A stretch of 64,000 nt of DNA from Hydrangea macrophylla (GCA_033977485.1 CM066988.1:5478501-5542500); one strand, 5' to 3'; shown: positions 21,701-33,414, numbered from the stretch's first letter. Notes: generated by a model not told the origin, from the letters alone. A program made the numbers and translations.

Positions 21701-24700
21701 TATCAGTTAATTCTTTAATAGTTTCTTTTGAAAAGAACTGAGCTTTACCTTGCTTAGGATTGTGTTTCCCTTTTTTTTTTTCCGCTTCCTTAGGTCCTAG
21801 GGTGCATTTGTGCCTTTAGTGACTTTGAGATTGATGCCTGGAAGGAGAAATTTGATTATGGTACTGGTTATTGGAGGAGCAAGGTGAACTGATCACTTGG
21901 CCACTGCTAAAGGAAGAACTTCATGCTCGAATCGGCCCAACCGAGTTTGAAGATATCTTTGGACTTGAAAAAACATTTAAAAAAACCTCGAATGTTCGAG
22001 ATAAACTCAATACGAAAAGCTTCTTACCAGAACGAGAGGCTAATACCGGTGGTAACAAGTTGGTTGTGTTATAAGTTGTCTTAAGGAGGCTATATGGGTG
22101 GAGTACAAGTTGCCCTACCATCTGCGCTCTCAGCGCCATTGGGCTTGCCCAACACTAGTCTCTATGTACTGTTGCCAATGTAAAAAGTTTTCATTTACAT
22201 TGGAAGGACGCCAACTGCTAGGTGCAAACGAATTTACCACACCCACCATAAGAAAGAGATGTAAGAAGGGACTGTTTTCACTGTGATCATTAATACGTGC
22301 ATTGCCACCAATGCAAGAAATTGTTCTTCATTGAGGCTTATTGTCTATATGATAAGGATGAAGGGGGAGATTTGAAGGATTTCAAGCTTCGTTATCCTCA
22401 TCTCACCCTTGACGACAAGGGTGCTCTAAGGGGGAAGGAGTTGTTACGCGTGTAACAATTGCGTGTATGTCTTTGGCATGAATGATATTACTAGACATTA
22501 TGTGACTTTGCTTTGCTGGGTTTACATGAGAATCATGACCATAGTGGGTTTGTTAGTGTTGATGAGTCATTTAGCTTGTTTTTAGGAGATTTGTTAATTA
22601 CTATGTAAAGTCATTTTCCCTTAGAAGTGGTTGCGTTGTTTCAGGATTAGTGAAGTAGTGGAGGTGGTTAGTTGGTTTAGGCTTAGTAAAGCTGTGAGTA
22701 GTTTTGTGAACTATATTTAAATGTTTTGGTGTGGAATAAAAGTGAGCTGATTAGCCAAAGAATTGAGTGTTGTTTCGGAGGCTTCGAGGAAGGACTAACC
22801 CGTTTGTTATCTTAAATTCTTCCTTATACTAGTGAGTTAAAATAGGGATGGCTAGGAAGAAGACTCTTTCTTCCTCAGACCAGGATGACTATGCTGCGCT
22901 CATCAAAAGAGGGCCACAACAGCTATCCGACCCATGGTTACCGGGATCGTGGTAACCCCCATGGAATCACGATCTGGGATCTTGCGATCCAATCGTGGTT
23001 CCTCGGGATCTGAAGCCTAAATTTCACGAACCAAATGAGAAGAAGATACAAAATTGTAATTGTGAAGAAATGAATAAAATCCTTACTTTTACATTGCTTA
23101 TTGGTTTTTCTTTGAGATATTTGCATTTGAGACTTAATTTGATCTTATTTTCCTACACTTTTTTGTATTTGAAATTTGATTATGTGAAGCCCTAGAATGA
23201 TTTAGTACTATGTATCTATGTATAATTATTTACATTAGTGCTAATCGAACCAAAAGTTCGAACCAAAGCGAACCACGAAACAAAAAAGTGAACCAACTTA
23301 GACTACCCCCTCGTACCCCGAACCGAGCTAAGTGACGTACCACGAACCCGAACCCGTACCACGCACCAGGGTGAACCACGTTCCAGGTAACATTGATCCG
23401 ACCCATCAATCAAAACAAACCATTCACAAGTCTATGACAATGGCTAGGGAGTAGGGACTCACTCTTAAAAAGATTAAATTAAAAAAAAAAAAAAACCCAC
23501 TCACACATGCACCCAAGTCTACATTGATAATGCTTCAAAGTTGAGACTGGTTTGGTATTACTGATTGTTGGAGGTTTCTCTATTTGAATGTAATTTTGAT
23601 GAGTTTCGATGCAGGTATCCCTATGTGACTGGTACATCCGTGGTAGGCATCAAATTCAATGATGGTATTCTCATGGCTGCTGACATGGGAGGTAGCTCTC
23701 TACCCTTGGATACTTGTGCTAGTGTGATATATGTATATTTTGCTATTACGTAAAGTTCATGTTTTTCTTGAACTATTTTATTATGTGGGGTTGACATTCC
23801 ACTAAATCCATCCATAGCAAGATTGTTTTACCATTACAAAATCAGTCATAAGGACCATAAGCATAAGAAGAAAATTGATTTAAAATAGACATCATTAGAT
23901 CATCAACATCACTACCAAATCATGCCATACTCATGCTGTGTCCGCCCATGTCCGCGCGTACCCACTACCAGAAAATTGGTTTAAATAGTTGGACATGGTT
24001 TTAGGAGTGTCGGGTACATACCTTGGTGTATCCAACGCGTGTAAGTGTCCGGTACGGGTACGGGAACCTAAATGGAGCACCCATATTTCATAGATGGTCA
24101 GGTTATCTTCCAGCGCCATGCATAAGTGGGGCCAACCAATGAATATATGGCGATATCACATTAGTATGAAATTGATGGATGTTTCTAAAAAGTTCATAAT
24201 GTCACAACACTTGACCATGATATAAACTGGAACCTTTCTTGGTATTTTATGTTCACACCAAATATTATAGTGTTTTGGACTTGAGATGTCTGCAGATCAC
24301 AATGTTTTGTTTCACATCCAATTTTTACTGATGTAAAAGATGTGCAACTTATTGAGCTAGACAGGCGGTGGTTATATGTATGTTGTTGAGATTATGTAAG
24401 CAACACTTGATTTTTATTTGGGGAACCACGTTTTCTTCATTGGGTATCTTAATATACGCCGGATTTGTGTGCAAGCTTTCGCATATTTTGAAGTCTTAAA
24501 AGCAAGGAAGCTTGGTTGCAAAAACTACTCAAATATTGGTAGTGTGATCAACCATTATATTTAAAGTGATCATATTGGCCATTCAGCACATCTTAAGACT
24601 GCTGAAACAATTTATAGATATCAAATCATCCGAGGCCAAGGGAGACTGGCATTTAATGAGGCTAATGTAATGCTCTTGAGACAAATTAAACCCATAATCA

Positions 24701-26893
24701 TTTGAAGTCCCCAGTATATTACAAATGCACTGCAGAAATTGTGTGAGAGTTTTTTGAATTGTTTTTCCTTATTACAACATTTATTTTATTTTATTATAAC
24801 GTTCATTTATGAATTCCAGATATGGATTCTGGTTTTCAGAATGGGTGAATCTGATACTCACATGATTTAGCGTCCGAGAGCTGTTTAACAACATTTAATT
24901 TAATTTTAATTATTTTTTGTTATTGTTTGGGGAGGTTGGAGTGTCACATCCTTTTCCGTTGATTGTGTATTATCAATATGTACAACCATCTCTTGTAATT
25001 TGTGTTATGGTGGAATATGAACCTATTATGTTGACATATGTTTTGATATATAGTTCAAAATAAATTGTGAAACTGGACAAGCATTCCTATTCTGTGGAGA
25101 AGTCTGAAGAATAATAAATATCCCTTGGTTTTGGTCCTCTTGAAGCGACAAAACCATATATTCATGGCATCAATTTGTCAGAAGTTATTTCTTCTTTTCT
25201 TTTAGGCTCTACTTGGTTTAGGAAAAGGAACCGGAAAGGAAGCTTTTAGGACACTGTTTCCTTGGTGTTTTCTCTTGTGGTTTCCTCCATGCTTGACAAC
25301 GTTAGAAATTGAAATTTTCCTAATCACAATAGGAATTCAAGAAAAGAGGAAGGGAAGGGACTCACAAAATTTAAATATTTTAATTTATTTTTCATCATAT
25401 TTTCTTATCGTCCTATTTTTCTCACCGTTTTCCTTACTAACCAAACATAATAAAAACTTTTCCTCTATGTTTTCTTTTCTTTTCCTTTCCCTCACTAAAT
25501 CCAGGAACCAAACAAAGCCTTAGGCTATCCCACGTTCTCCCATCCCCTAGTTTAGTTAATTTCATAACCTCTGGCACTTGTTGCTCCCCCATTGCAATTT
25601 TGAGTTTGACAGAGAGTGATACACTTAATTAGGTTTAGAAGTTGGTTTCCACCCTCTTCTTTTCGTGTCAATAATCCCTTTATTCTGCTAGATTTTTCAC
25701 TTGACCAGGAGGATTCTGTTTAGAAATGTTTGAGACAATTTAGGGCCTGTTTGGGAATTCTTATACAGGATCAAGTTCAAGGCCAAATCTCATCTTTATT
25801 TATTTATTTATAGTTATGAAATCTAGTGTGATGTTGGTTTGATAAAGAACCGGTTCTTGGGGCATTTTTAATCAAGCACTAACCAAAAAGCAGCTACACT
25901 AGCACTAATCTATTTAGAATGGGTTCTTTTTTAAAGAACAAAATTGGTGATTGTATTACCCAAACAGCCTCTTAAGGTCTAGCTGGAGCTAGGGGTGGCC
26001 ATGGGCCTGGCTAACACTTGGTACTAAGGAGAGTTATCATGGTCCAAGGCCGGCCCGGCCGGGCCCGACATCGGGCCTCAGCTAGGTTGTCCAAGCCTGT
26101 CTCTAAGCATAAACATTAGGCCCGGGCTTGCCCGCCAGCCCGCATCATTTCTTCCGCAAAACTGGACGTCCAGTGATTGTATTATTGTTTTCAACATTGT
26201 GCATTACAATATGTTGACCAGAATGGCATGGTAAATGACTAGCAAAATTTTCCTCAGAATCAATCTTATATATTACTTGCTGTTACTTGGTAATACATAT
26301 AGTCACTTTTACATATGGTTCTAATAAATAGGTGCTTAATACTACATAGGACTAATATATTGTCATATTGTATACTACAACTTACACTGAAATATCAAAT
26401 ATATGAAAAAGTACTAGGGCACCAGGCAAAGTCAGGCCTCTTGTACATTGTCCAAGCCCAGCCTGAAAGTTGATCGAGCTTCAAAAGTATTGTCCAGCCC
26501 AACCCAGCGTGCCACTCTTCACGCCCAAGCCCTATAATAACTAGGGCAGGGCCTAGCGGGCCGATGGCCACCCCGAGCTGGAGCTACATTTTGGACAGTA
26601 TGATTGTTTAGACTTTGGCTTACATGACTTGTGTAAAATTTTACAAATGAAGGAATTGGCAATTTTACCGTTTTGATTGGAGTAGACTAGTATTGAGGTT
26701 GAGTTGTTACTGCTCTTTCCCACTTCCTGCTTCCATTCAGGGCAACTAATGTATTTGCATTGTAATCATGATAATGTCCTTTAATTATATCTTGTAATGG
26801 ATTTATTGATGCTTCTGCTTACAGGCTCGTATGGGTCAACCCTGCGTTACAAGAGTGTGGAGCGAATAAAGCCTGTTGGGAAACATTCTCTTA

Positions 26894-26925
<32 letters not shown>

Positions 26926-27895
26926 GAGATTTTGCGCTACCTTGATGAGCTAATGTGAGCACCGATTCTTTCTCGAGAGTTGCACATAAGTAGTTTATTG
27001 GCTTAACTTTCTTGAGTTGATGTTAAATTGAGTGCCATCTCTATTATTGTTTGGGGGTAATGGCATTTTTATGTGTTATTCTTTAGTTATTACTCAGTAG
27101 TTGTTGCTTGCAAGTCTTTGTCGTCAAATCGTGAATCAAATCCTGAATCTGTTTACCAAAAATAATGGACCGTGAATTGTACGGAATAGTAAGATTCACT
27201 CTTTTTTAGAAAATGAGAGAATCTATATATAGACAAAAACACATGTACAGTGGTTTAAAAAACAAAAAAACAAGTGAATACAAGTTTCTTCCATCGTCAA
27301 TGCTCATTGTGTGTTGGAAAATTTCCATTTAATACTAAAAACTCCAAACTCGACAATTATGAATCGTGATTTGAATCAGGTTGTATGAAACTCGAATTGA
27401 CTGATTCCAACTACCATGCTTACAACTATTTTATATGTGTAGCTTGTATGACAATATGTGGGATGATGGGAACTCGTTGGGGCCCAAAGAGGTGCATAGC
27501 TACTTAACTCGCGTGATGTACAATCGTCGCAACAAGTTCAATCCGTTATGGAATTCGCTTATACTCGGTGGAGTGAAAAATGGTCAGAAGTATCTTGGAA
27601 CGGTAATTTTTGTACAATCAATGTTTATGGTGCTAACTAGTAAGTTATTCGTAGTAAGGAAATAACATGAAGTGTTTGTATTGATAAACCTGTACATATA
27701 TAGGTTAGCATGATTGGTGTACATTTTGAGGACAATCATGTGGCAACGGGATTTGCAAATCACCTTGCTCGGCCAATTCTCCGTGATGAATGGCACGAGA
27801 ACTTGAGTTTTGAAGATGCTGTCAAGTTACTAGAGAAATGCATGCGCGTGCTTCTGTATCGTGATAGGTCTGCTGTGAACAAGATTCAGGTATTA

Positions 27896-27954
<59 letters not shown>

Positions 27955-28763
27955 TTAGATGTTAAATTACTTAGTTATACTAGATCTTCAGATGGAATTA
28001 GTTATTTGCTCACAGGGCCGGCCCTGAGTTTTTCTGGGCCTAAGCGAACTCCCAAAATGGGCCCTTGAAATACATGAACAAAAATTTTTCCTAGGTATTT
28101 GATGTATTTTTTCCCTAGATCGTGCATTAAAATTACCATGGTAAACTACAAAATTTTGCTCGTATAGATTAATGAAAAAATCATTACATGAACCCGTGTA
28201 AGGATTATTGTATTTTTTTAACAAAGATTGGGCCATTTGGATATGAGTTGGGGCCCTCTATTTAATAAGTGCTCAAATAAGTTTGCTTTTTTATCTGGGA
28301 CTTTAAACAAATGGACATAAGACTATAAATGTTGGACTGAATATGGGTGCCTTAAAATATTTGAGGGCCCAAAGTAGTTGTTTTGCTGGCCAACCCCCAG
28401 GCCTGCCCTTCTTGCTCAAGATTTCTGAACTTTTGTGAATGCATCCTTAATAAGATCCTATCAAATTATACCTTTTTATCATTATGTAATGATTTTTATT
28501 TTTATCTTTTGTATTTTTTATGGGCTTTAAATTTGTCATAAATCTGAAAGAAGGTTATAATTGTTTATTAAGTTTTACCTAATTTATCGGGATTTAGATG
28601 GATCCGAACTGTATTATTTCTAATGGGATATTACATTTGGAACTTGCAGATATCGAAAATCACAGAGGAGGGTGTAATGACTTATCAGCCCTACGCATTG
28701 AAGACCACCTGGAATTTCTCTGCTTTTCAGAATCCAACTGCTGGTGCTGAAGGATCTTGGTAA
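15753..28763 (+). CDS. PBG1: 20S proteasome subunit beta type-4 (beta-7)
   Basis: This host gene encodes a non-catalytic outer beta-ring subunit of the 20S proteasome, which closes and stabilises the core particle in cytosol and nucleus. Exons by eye are 15753-15758 + 15857-15927, 23615-23691, 26825-26954, 27443-27602, 27704-27889 and 28650-28763; all splice sites are GT-AG and the frame closes to 247 aa, the usual length for plants. Diagnostic pieces in order are YPYVTGTSVVGIKFNDG, LGPKEVH, RNKFNPLWNSL, HVATGFANHLARPILRD, KCMRVLLYRDRSAVNK and a C-terminal GAEGSW. The first intron (GTATGT...TGCAG, 98 bp) gives an N-terminus MNLVDSF; starting instead at the ATG at 15851 gives MQLVDSF, so the start is uncertain by one residue. 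No frame damage is seen, so the gene looks functional despite transposon-filled introns. Confidence 0.93.
16828..18060 (-). mobile_element. Deleted Ty3/gypsy copy, reverse, in PBG1 intron 1
   Basis: On the minus strand a decayed gag zinc-knuckle region (KGLRFHRDVKYEAGHQCK, normally a CX2CX4HX4C type motif) is followed by a short acidic tail and then directly by an LTR starting near 17659 and ending near 16828. Protease, RT and integrase are missing. The LTR is interrupted by a 477-bp MITE at 16919-17395. The same structure exists in the forward orientation at about 21240-22840. Confidence 0.65.
16919..17395 (-). mobile_element. hAT-like MITE, copy 1 (477 bp)
   Basis: Perfect 8-bp direct repeats GTTTGGAT flank it (16911-16918 and 17396-17403). 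On the minus strand it begins CATGGTTACC, and its other end reads CAATGTTACC inwards, fitting the hAT terminal pattern (A at 2, G at 5). It is similar along its whole length to 22933-23395. The gypsy LTR at 22442-22840 provides the empty site, reading GATTAGCCAAAG-AATTGAG. Confidence 0.75.
18699..18743. repeat. (GA)n microsatellite
   Basis: An uninterrupted GA repeat of about 45 bp in PBG1 intron 1. Open frames across it are artefacts of the repeat. Confidence 0.95.
18950..20625 (-). mobile_element. 5'-truncated LINE (RTE-like), reverse
   Basis: On the minus strand this element carries the end of a non-LTR reverse transcriptase and a C-terminal region, then ends in (TTGGT)n at about 18955-18990. 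A short tandem-repeat tail instead of poly-A is typical of the RTE clade. The element is truncated at its 5' side near 20625. It is closely related to the plus-strand copy at 43790-45100. Confidence 0.8.
19035..20617 (-). pseudogene. LINE reverse transcriptase, broken frame
   Basis: Three frame segments make up the remnant: 20617-20150 (VDFALKKMKPNK, GPDGIPIEVWK), 20202-19546 (QFEFMPGRSTMEAI, FIDLEKAYDRVPR, catalytic FADD in MLFADDIVLVDE) and 19505-19038 (GKFYRTAIR, IRETVGVTHIEDKL). A frameshift near 20205 and a break between 19546 and 19505 separate them. The FADD motif and the C-terminal RLRWFGHVQRR region place it among plant LINEs with an RTE-like RT. No endonuclease domain remains. Confidence 0.85.
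21240..22840 (+). mobile_element. Deleted Ty3/gypsy copy, forward, in PBG1 intron 1
   Basis: A primer-site-like TGGTATTAGAGCC at 21267-21279 (one change from the initiator-Met type) precedes a gag remnant at 21871-22073 (LLKEELHARIGPTEFEDIFG). A decayed zinc-knuckle region at about 22250-22330 follows, then an acidic tail, then an LTR from 22442 (TGTTACGCGTGTAAC) to about 22837. Pol is absent. The corresponding parts are inverted relative to 16828-18060. Confidence 0.65.
22933..23395 (+). mobile_element. hAT-like MITE, copy 2 (463 bp)
   Basis: Direct repeats ATCCGACC flank it (22925-22932 and 23396-23403). It begins CATGGTTACC and ends GGTAACATTG. The interior matches copy 1 in inverse orientation, including a T-rich part and an AACC/GAACC-rich right end. 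It encodes nothing and is probably mobilised in trans by a hAT transposase. Confidence 0.75.
25205..25519. mobile_element. Tourist-like (PIF/Harbinger) MITE, 315 bp
   Basis: It begins GGCTCTACTTGGTTTAGG and ends CCAGGAACCAAACAAAGCC, an imperfect inverted pair. It is flanked on both sides by TTA (25202-25204 and 25520-25522), the 3-bp duplication of PIF/Harbinger elements. Confidence 0.65.
25743..25971. mobile_element. Tourist-like MITE, 229 bp
   Basis: The ends GGGCCTGTTTGGGAA and ACCCAAACAGCCTC are inverted repeats, flanked by TTA at 25740-25742 and 25972-25974. It lies in PBG1 intron 2. Confidence 0.65.
25990..26576. mobile_element. hAT-like element, 587 bp, TAGGGGTGGCC ends
   Basis: Terminal TAGGGGTGGCCATGGGCC faces GGGCCGATGGCCACCCC. 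Perfect 8-bp direct repeats GCTGGAGC lie at 25982-25989 and 26577-26584. The interior is non-coding and has GGGCC-rich subterminal repeats. It lies in PBG1 intron 2. Confidence 0.75.
27895..27955. repeat. (CT)n microsatellite behind PBG1 exon 5
   Basis: The CT repeat begins within a few bases of the 5' splice site of the last intron (GTATTACTCTCT). Confidence 0.95.
28013..28410. mobile_element. hAT-like MITE, 398 bp, CAGGGCCGGCC end
   Basis: It starts CAGGGCCGGCCCTGAG and ends CAGGCCTGCCCTT, an imperfect inverted pair. The flanks are TTTGCTCA (28005-28012) and CTTGCTCA (28411-28418), an 8-bp duplication with one mismatch. It lies in the last PBG1 intron. Confidence 0.6.
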
Positions 28764-29680
28764 TCTGGCCATGTAGTGCCCAAAATTCACATTGGATTGC
28801 CAAAATGGATTATATGCTGTCTGAATTCGCATATTTGTTTTTTTAAAAAATAGCACATCTTTAATTTGATTTGGAACTTCTGAGGACATATTGACTATAA
28901 GTTTTTTTTATTAGTTTGAAAACATTTCTTGGGAATCTCTGGCGCATGGCCATACAATTGAAAATGATCACGGTAAGACCATTGGCTTGACAATAATTCT
29001 TGGGAATCTGTCTGGCGCATGGCTATATTTTGAAACTGATTTATGAGTGTTCTCTGAAGCTACATGTACAACTGATGCTGGAAAAAAAAATGTAAGACTA
29101 TAATATCTGCTGCGTAGATATATTTTCACCCACTGGCTTGAATCTTCCATTTTATTGGGAGATCAATGTTTATGATAACTAGTGTCTTCTGAGGGATTTG
29201 GGATCAACTGATTCAAACTCACTCTGCAGCTCTATATGGTAGTATCTGAAAGTGGATTCAAAAATTAGAAATTGCGGAATATTATCTAGAAATTCACAAC
29301 TATGTAGTTTACATTAAGTCACACCCCATCCATATGGGAATTTCAATCCACTCGCGAAAGTTTCCTATACTAATTCACATGATTTTCAATGCACTGCATT
29401 GCACGGTCGACCCATTGTGAAAGGGAAAAATAAAAAAAAAATAAAAAAAAAAAATGCGAATTTGGCTTTATTTAATGAACTGGAAATAAACCCATGTCAT
29501 AGATGACACATCCAAATTCTTCTCAAAAAGGTACTTTGTAGAGAGGGAGAGTTTAAAACTCCTCGATACTCCTAAGCTTTAACACTCTGAGAGCAACTGC
29601 CAAACAGTACATTCAGTTTTCTCTCAACAAGTCAAAACTCATCAGAACCAAACAGCAAAACAAACCTTCTTTGTATATGA
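28764..29680. other. PBG1 3' flank, nothing else recognised
   Basis: This is the 3' UTR and downstream DNA of PBG1. It contains a local duplication (TTCTTGGGAATCT...GGCGCATGGC near 28926 and 28998). No second gene is visible. Confidence 0.5.
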
Positions 29681-30225
29681 CAGTAATGTTACGGTTTCTA
29701 AAATTTAAATCCCAAAGTTGGTTTCTAAATTCGCTAACAATTGTACCACATGGTGTGTTAGTGTTGTGATATAGCAAGCCATTGTATATGTTACCACTTC
29801 TATAGCATTTATGATATTCCAAATTTGAAACCATATCACTAATCTTTATTCCATAGGAAAAAGAGTAATCCTATGTTTTCACGAAAGAGTAATGCTATGG
29901 TTCTTAAATCCTAATCTCAAAAACTAATCCTAAATGATGTGGTAGTGGGCCCTTTGAATTTTGATTGGATGCTAGTAATGATGATGTGACCACCACTTTA
30001 ACATTATCCAATTAAAATTCAGGGAATCCATTGCCACATCATATGAGATTAGGATTTGGGAAGCATAGCATTAGTCTTCACGAAATTTAGTTCACAAATA
30101 GGTTGATAGTTGTACCATATACTATAGCAGTGCTCGATGTACCACACGACTATGTGGTAAAGTCACAAAGGATTTGAGAACTAAATTTAGGTTTAAAATT
30201 TGAGAAGTATGACATTACTGAAGGG
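29681..30225. mobile_element. Outer MITE with another MITE nested in it
   Basis: The ends CAGTAATGTTACGGTTTCTA and the inverse of GAGAAGTATGACATTACTGA are an imperfect inverted pair, and further in both arms share TTGTACCACAT/GTGGTA stretches. The centre is interrupted by a 190-bp element with its own target duplication. Confidence 0.5.
29887..30076. mobile_element. Nested MITE, 190 bp, 9-bp target duplication
   Basis: Long inverted ends: GAGTAATGCTATGGTTCTTA on the left, and the right end reads inwards GACTAATGCTATGCTTCCCA. The 9-bp repeats TTCACGAAA flank it at 29878-29886 and 30077-30085, a Mutator-like duplication length. Confidence 0.75.
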
Positions 30226-30361
30226 GAAAAAATCCAAAGGAAAAAGAAATTTTTTTTTGAACCCATTTTTAAGAAACTCAAATAAAAAAAATTGGAAAAA
30301 TTAAAAGGAAGTTTTTTCTAGTTCTAAGATTTTTAAAAGATGGCTTTTTGACAAGAGTAAT

Positions 30362-30515
30362 ATTTAGGACACTAACAAATTCCACTAACACACACACCCA
30401 TACTCTCTCTCTCTCTCCTAGTGGCACTGTGGGGTTCACAGTGAACTCAAAGTGCCACTAGAAGAGAGATAGAGTGTGGCATAAGTGTTAGGGGAATTTG
30501 TTAGTTCCCCTAACA
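30362..30515. mobile_element. Hairpin-forming MITE-like element
   Basis: Left ACACTAACAAATTCC, a CT-rich tract and CCTAGTGGCACT are mirrored by AGTGCCACTAG, AGAGAGATAGAG and GGAATTTGTTAGTTCCCC. No target duplication was settled. Confidence 0.55.
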
Positions 30516-32610
30516 TTGTTGTTTTGACAAAGTGAAAAGCGTTTAAAAAAAGAAAAGAAAAGAAAAGAAAAGAAAAGGCATTTTGTTGAACGGAGGGTTT
30601 TGTTATTGTCCCACATCGGAAGTCATGAAATGTGGAGATGAGGAGAGAGCAGTACAAAAAAGGGGTGAGGGGCATGTGGAAACATACTTACCTGGACGGG
30701 GTCAATGGGGGATCAAGGAGGCCCATGGCCTAGGTTGGTGATCTCCATTGCACTCAAGGAGGGGCACCCGCCTAAGGTCTACCCAAGTGGTGGAGCCTAC
30801 GTCATAATTTGTGTTAGTGGGGGCCTGCGTCCGCGCGGCCCCTACCCAATTCTGTTCTCTAAGTTTTATTTATTGGGCCTATAAAGAGCACGTTTAAAGT
30901 GAATGTTTTAAGCAAGAGTTTGGCAAATAAGAAAATGGACAAATTAGAAGAATTTTTTCACAATTTTTTGTGCTTGCACATACATGTACATGTATTTATA
31001 GTAAGGATGTGGGTGTATTATTGTTGTTTTTCAAATTCTTTTGTTTTTATTTTGTTTTGGTTGATTTGTTTTTAAGTGCTGAAATTTTAAGATAGCCCAA
31101 ACACTTCGGCCCGTTTGATAAAACTAAAAATTAAGTGCTAAATTTTAAATATTAAAAATGTCAAGAAATTGAACTTGCAACATTGTAAATAATATTCAAG
31201 TACTGAAAAAAATTGCATTGAGTGATTATTTTCAGTATAATTTTTTCACTTTCAGTTTTTAGTATTTTTTGGGCTGTATTTTCAATTAAGTGGTCCATTA
31301 TCAATCACAATGAAAATAAATAAGTGTTGAATCTTTCATTTTCAGCATTTAATTGGGTTATCAAACACACTCTTTCATTTTACAAAACAATCACTTTTTT
31401 TTTTCTAGAAATCCGCAATTAATCACATAATATTAAATTTAAGCTAACCCAAACAGGCTCTAATTGCATTCTTATGGACAATTAACTAAACCGTGGTTCA
31501 AATTTGAAGTGGCCACTTGCTTGAGGTTAAAAAAAAATCAGATTTTAAGAACAATTTACATTCGAACAAAACAAAATCTTATTTTTAAGGCCTCTGTATC
31601 ATACATTCGATGGTCCCAAATATCCCAAATATTGAGAGTCTCAACATGGTTTTCAAAGTTACAAATATGCTAAGTTACAACATTTTTGGGACCAAGCATA
31701 CTAGAATGTTTAGTAGAATTTTCCTATTTTAAAAGAACCCTAACAAGGCAGACTAAAATCAAAATGAGGAGATTTTGACAATGAAATTCCTTGGGATAGT
31801 CACTATTACATTAAACCCATGTGACTAGGGGTGAATCTAGAAATTTCAAGTTGGGAGGGATTGGGGTAGTTGATTATACCTGGGTTCTGGAGCCCCCGAG
31901 GCAATTTTTTTAGGGTGTATTTATACACATTTTTGGTGCAGATGATATAAAATAATGCTATAAATGTTAATACAAATACTCAAAAAATCTTCTCTCCTAT
32001 TGTATGATACATACATTAAAGTTGTACTACTTTCGGACCTATTTCTATCTAATATAAAGTTATAACTAACAAATGGCACCTAAAAATTACAACTAGATGC
32101 CACATTTTAATTATCAAATAGCGCATAAGAAAACATAATACTAAATGGCACCAAAGGTACAACAAAATGACTCCTAATTAATTTAAATTGCGACCAAGAA
32201 ATTGAATGTATAATACTTGGATGTATTGTAGAATTTGTCAAAACTCAAAAACTAAAAGAAAATAGGGAATTTCTAAATTATTATTATTATTATTTTTTTG
32301 GGGGGACGGGGGGAGGGGTTGCTTGCCCATCAATACATCCGCGCCTATGACTAGGTATGTTTTTATTTTACCACTTATTATCACTTTTGCTCTTAAGGTT
32401 CAAAAGTTGACAATACTTTGTGGTTTTATCCCCAAGGGGTTATGTTTATTTTCAATGTACCCCTTATTTTCACTTTAGATTTTATTGTTTAGCAGTTATC
32501 AGCTATGCACTTTGTAATCTATATAATAAGGGAGATTAGCTATGTGTTGACTAGGACAAAAAAAAATGTTTTATTGTGCAGTTAATCACACTAATAAGCA
32601 CATAACTCAC
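30516..32610. other. Intergenic repeat-derived DNA
   Basis: Around 31107-31459 the stretch GGCCCGTTTGATA...CCCAAACAGGCTC may be another MITE, without a clear duplication. At 31829-32346 a probable hAT-like element (GGGTGAATCTAGAAATTTC... with flanks GTGACTAG and ATGACTAG) is present. No gene is recognised. Confidence 0.45.
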
Positions 32611-32697
32611 TGTAATACCCTGTATTTTTTAATGTATATAATAAATAAAACTATGTATTTTTTCTTTAAATACTTGTATGAGTTTTACTTTAGCATT

Positions 32698-33020
32698 GAT
32701 GTATTTTGTGATACAATTGATTGGATTGTTTCCCCAATCGATTGCCTTACCTTGAGCTCCAATCGATTGGTCATTTTCTCAATCGATTGGTACCTTTGTA
32801 CCTAACACTTGGACCCAATTATCTATTGAATTTCACCGCAATCGATTGGAGTCATTAATACCAAACCCCAATCGATTGGACCCTTGTCTCAATTGGTTGG
32901 TGCATTAACTACCTACCCCAATCAATTGCCACCTTGGCCAATCGTTTGGCAGCAGCTATTTTGATCTTTTTGCTCTGGCCGCGAATTGGCCATGTGAACA
33001 CACATTTTCTATTCTAGAAT

Positions 33021-33095
<75 letters not shown>

Positions 33096-33414
33096 TATTT
33101 TGTGATACAATTGATTGGATTGTTTCCCCAATCGATTGCCTTACCTTGAGCTCCAATCGATCGGTCATTTTCTCAATCGATTGGTACCTTTGTACCTAAC
33201 ACCTGGACCCAATTATCTATTGAATTTCACCGCAATCGATTGGAGTCATTAATACCAAACCCCAATCGATTGGACCCTTGTCTAAATTGGTTGGTGCATT
33301 AACTACCTACCCCAATCAATTGCCACCTTGGCCAATCGTTTGGCAGCAGCTATTTTGATCTTTTTGCTCTGGCCGCGAATTGGCCATGTGAACACACATT
33401 TTCTATTATAGAAT

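Larger units (their letters stand above)
15928..23614 (+). other. PBG1 intron 1, 7.7 kb, transposon-filled
   Basis: The intron runs GTTAGT...ATGCAG in phase 2. It contains a (CT)n/(TA)n microsatellite just after the donor, a reverse gypsy derivative, a LINE fragment, a forward gypsy derivative and two hAT-like MITEs. The stretch 15970-16827 shows no recognisable element or gene. Confidence 0.8.
23692..26824 (+). other. PBG1 intron 2, 3.1 kb with MITEs
   Basis: Intron 2 runs GTAGCT...TTACAG in phase 1. It carries two Tourist-like MITEs and a hAT-like element; 23700-25200 and 26585-26820 hold nothing I recognise. Confidence 0.8.

Noticed and set aside
31107..31459. Another Tourist-like MITE
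   Set aside because: The ends GGCCCGTTTGATA and CCCAAACAGGCTC are suggestive, but I found no matching flanking duplication.
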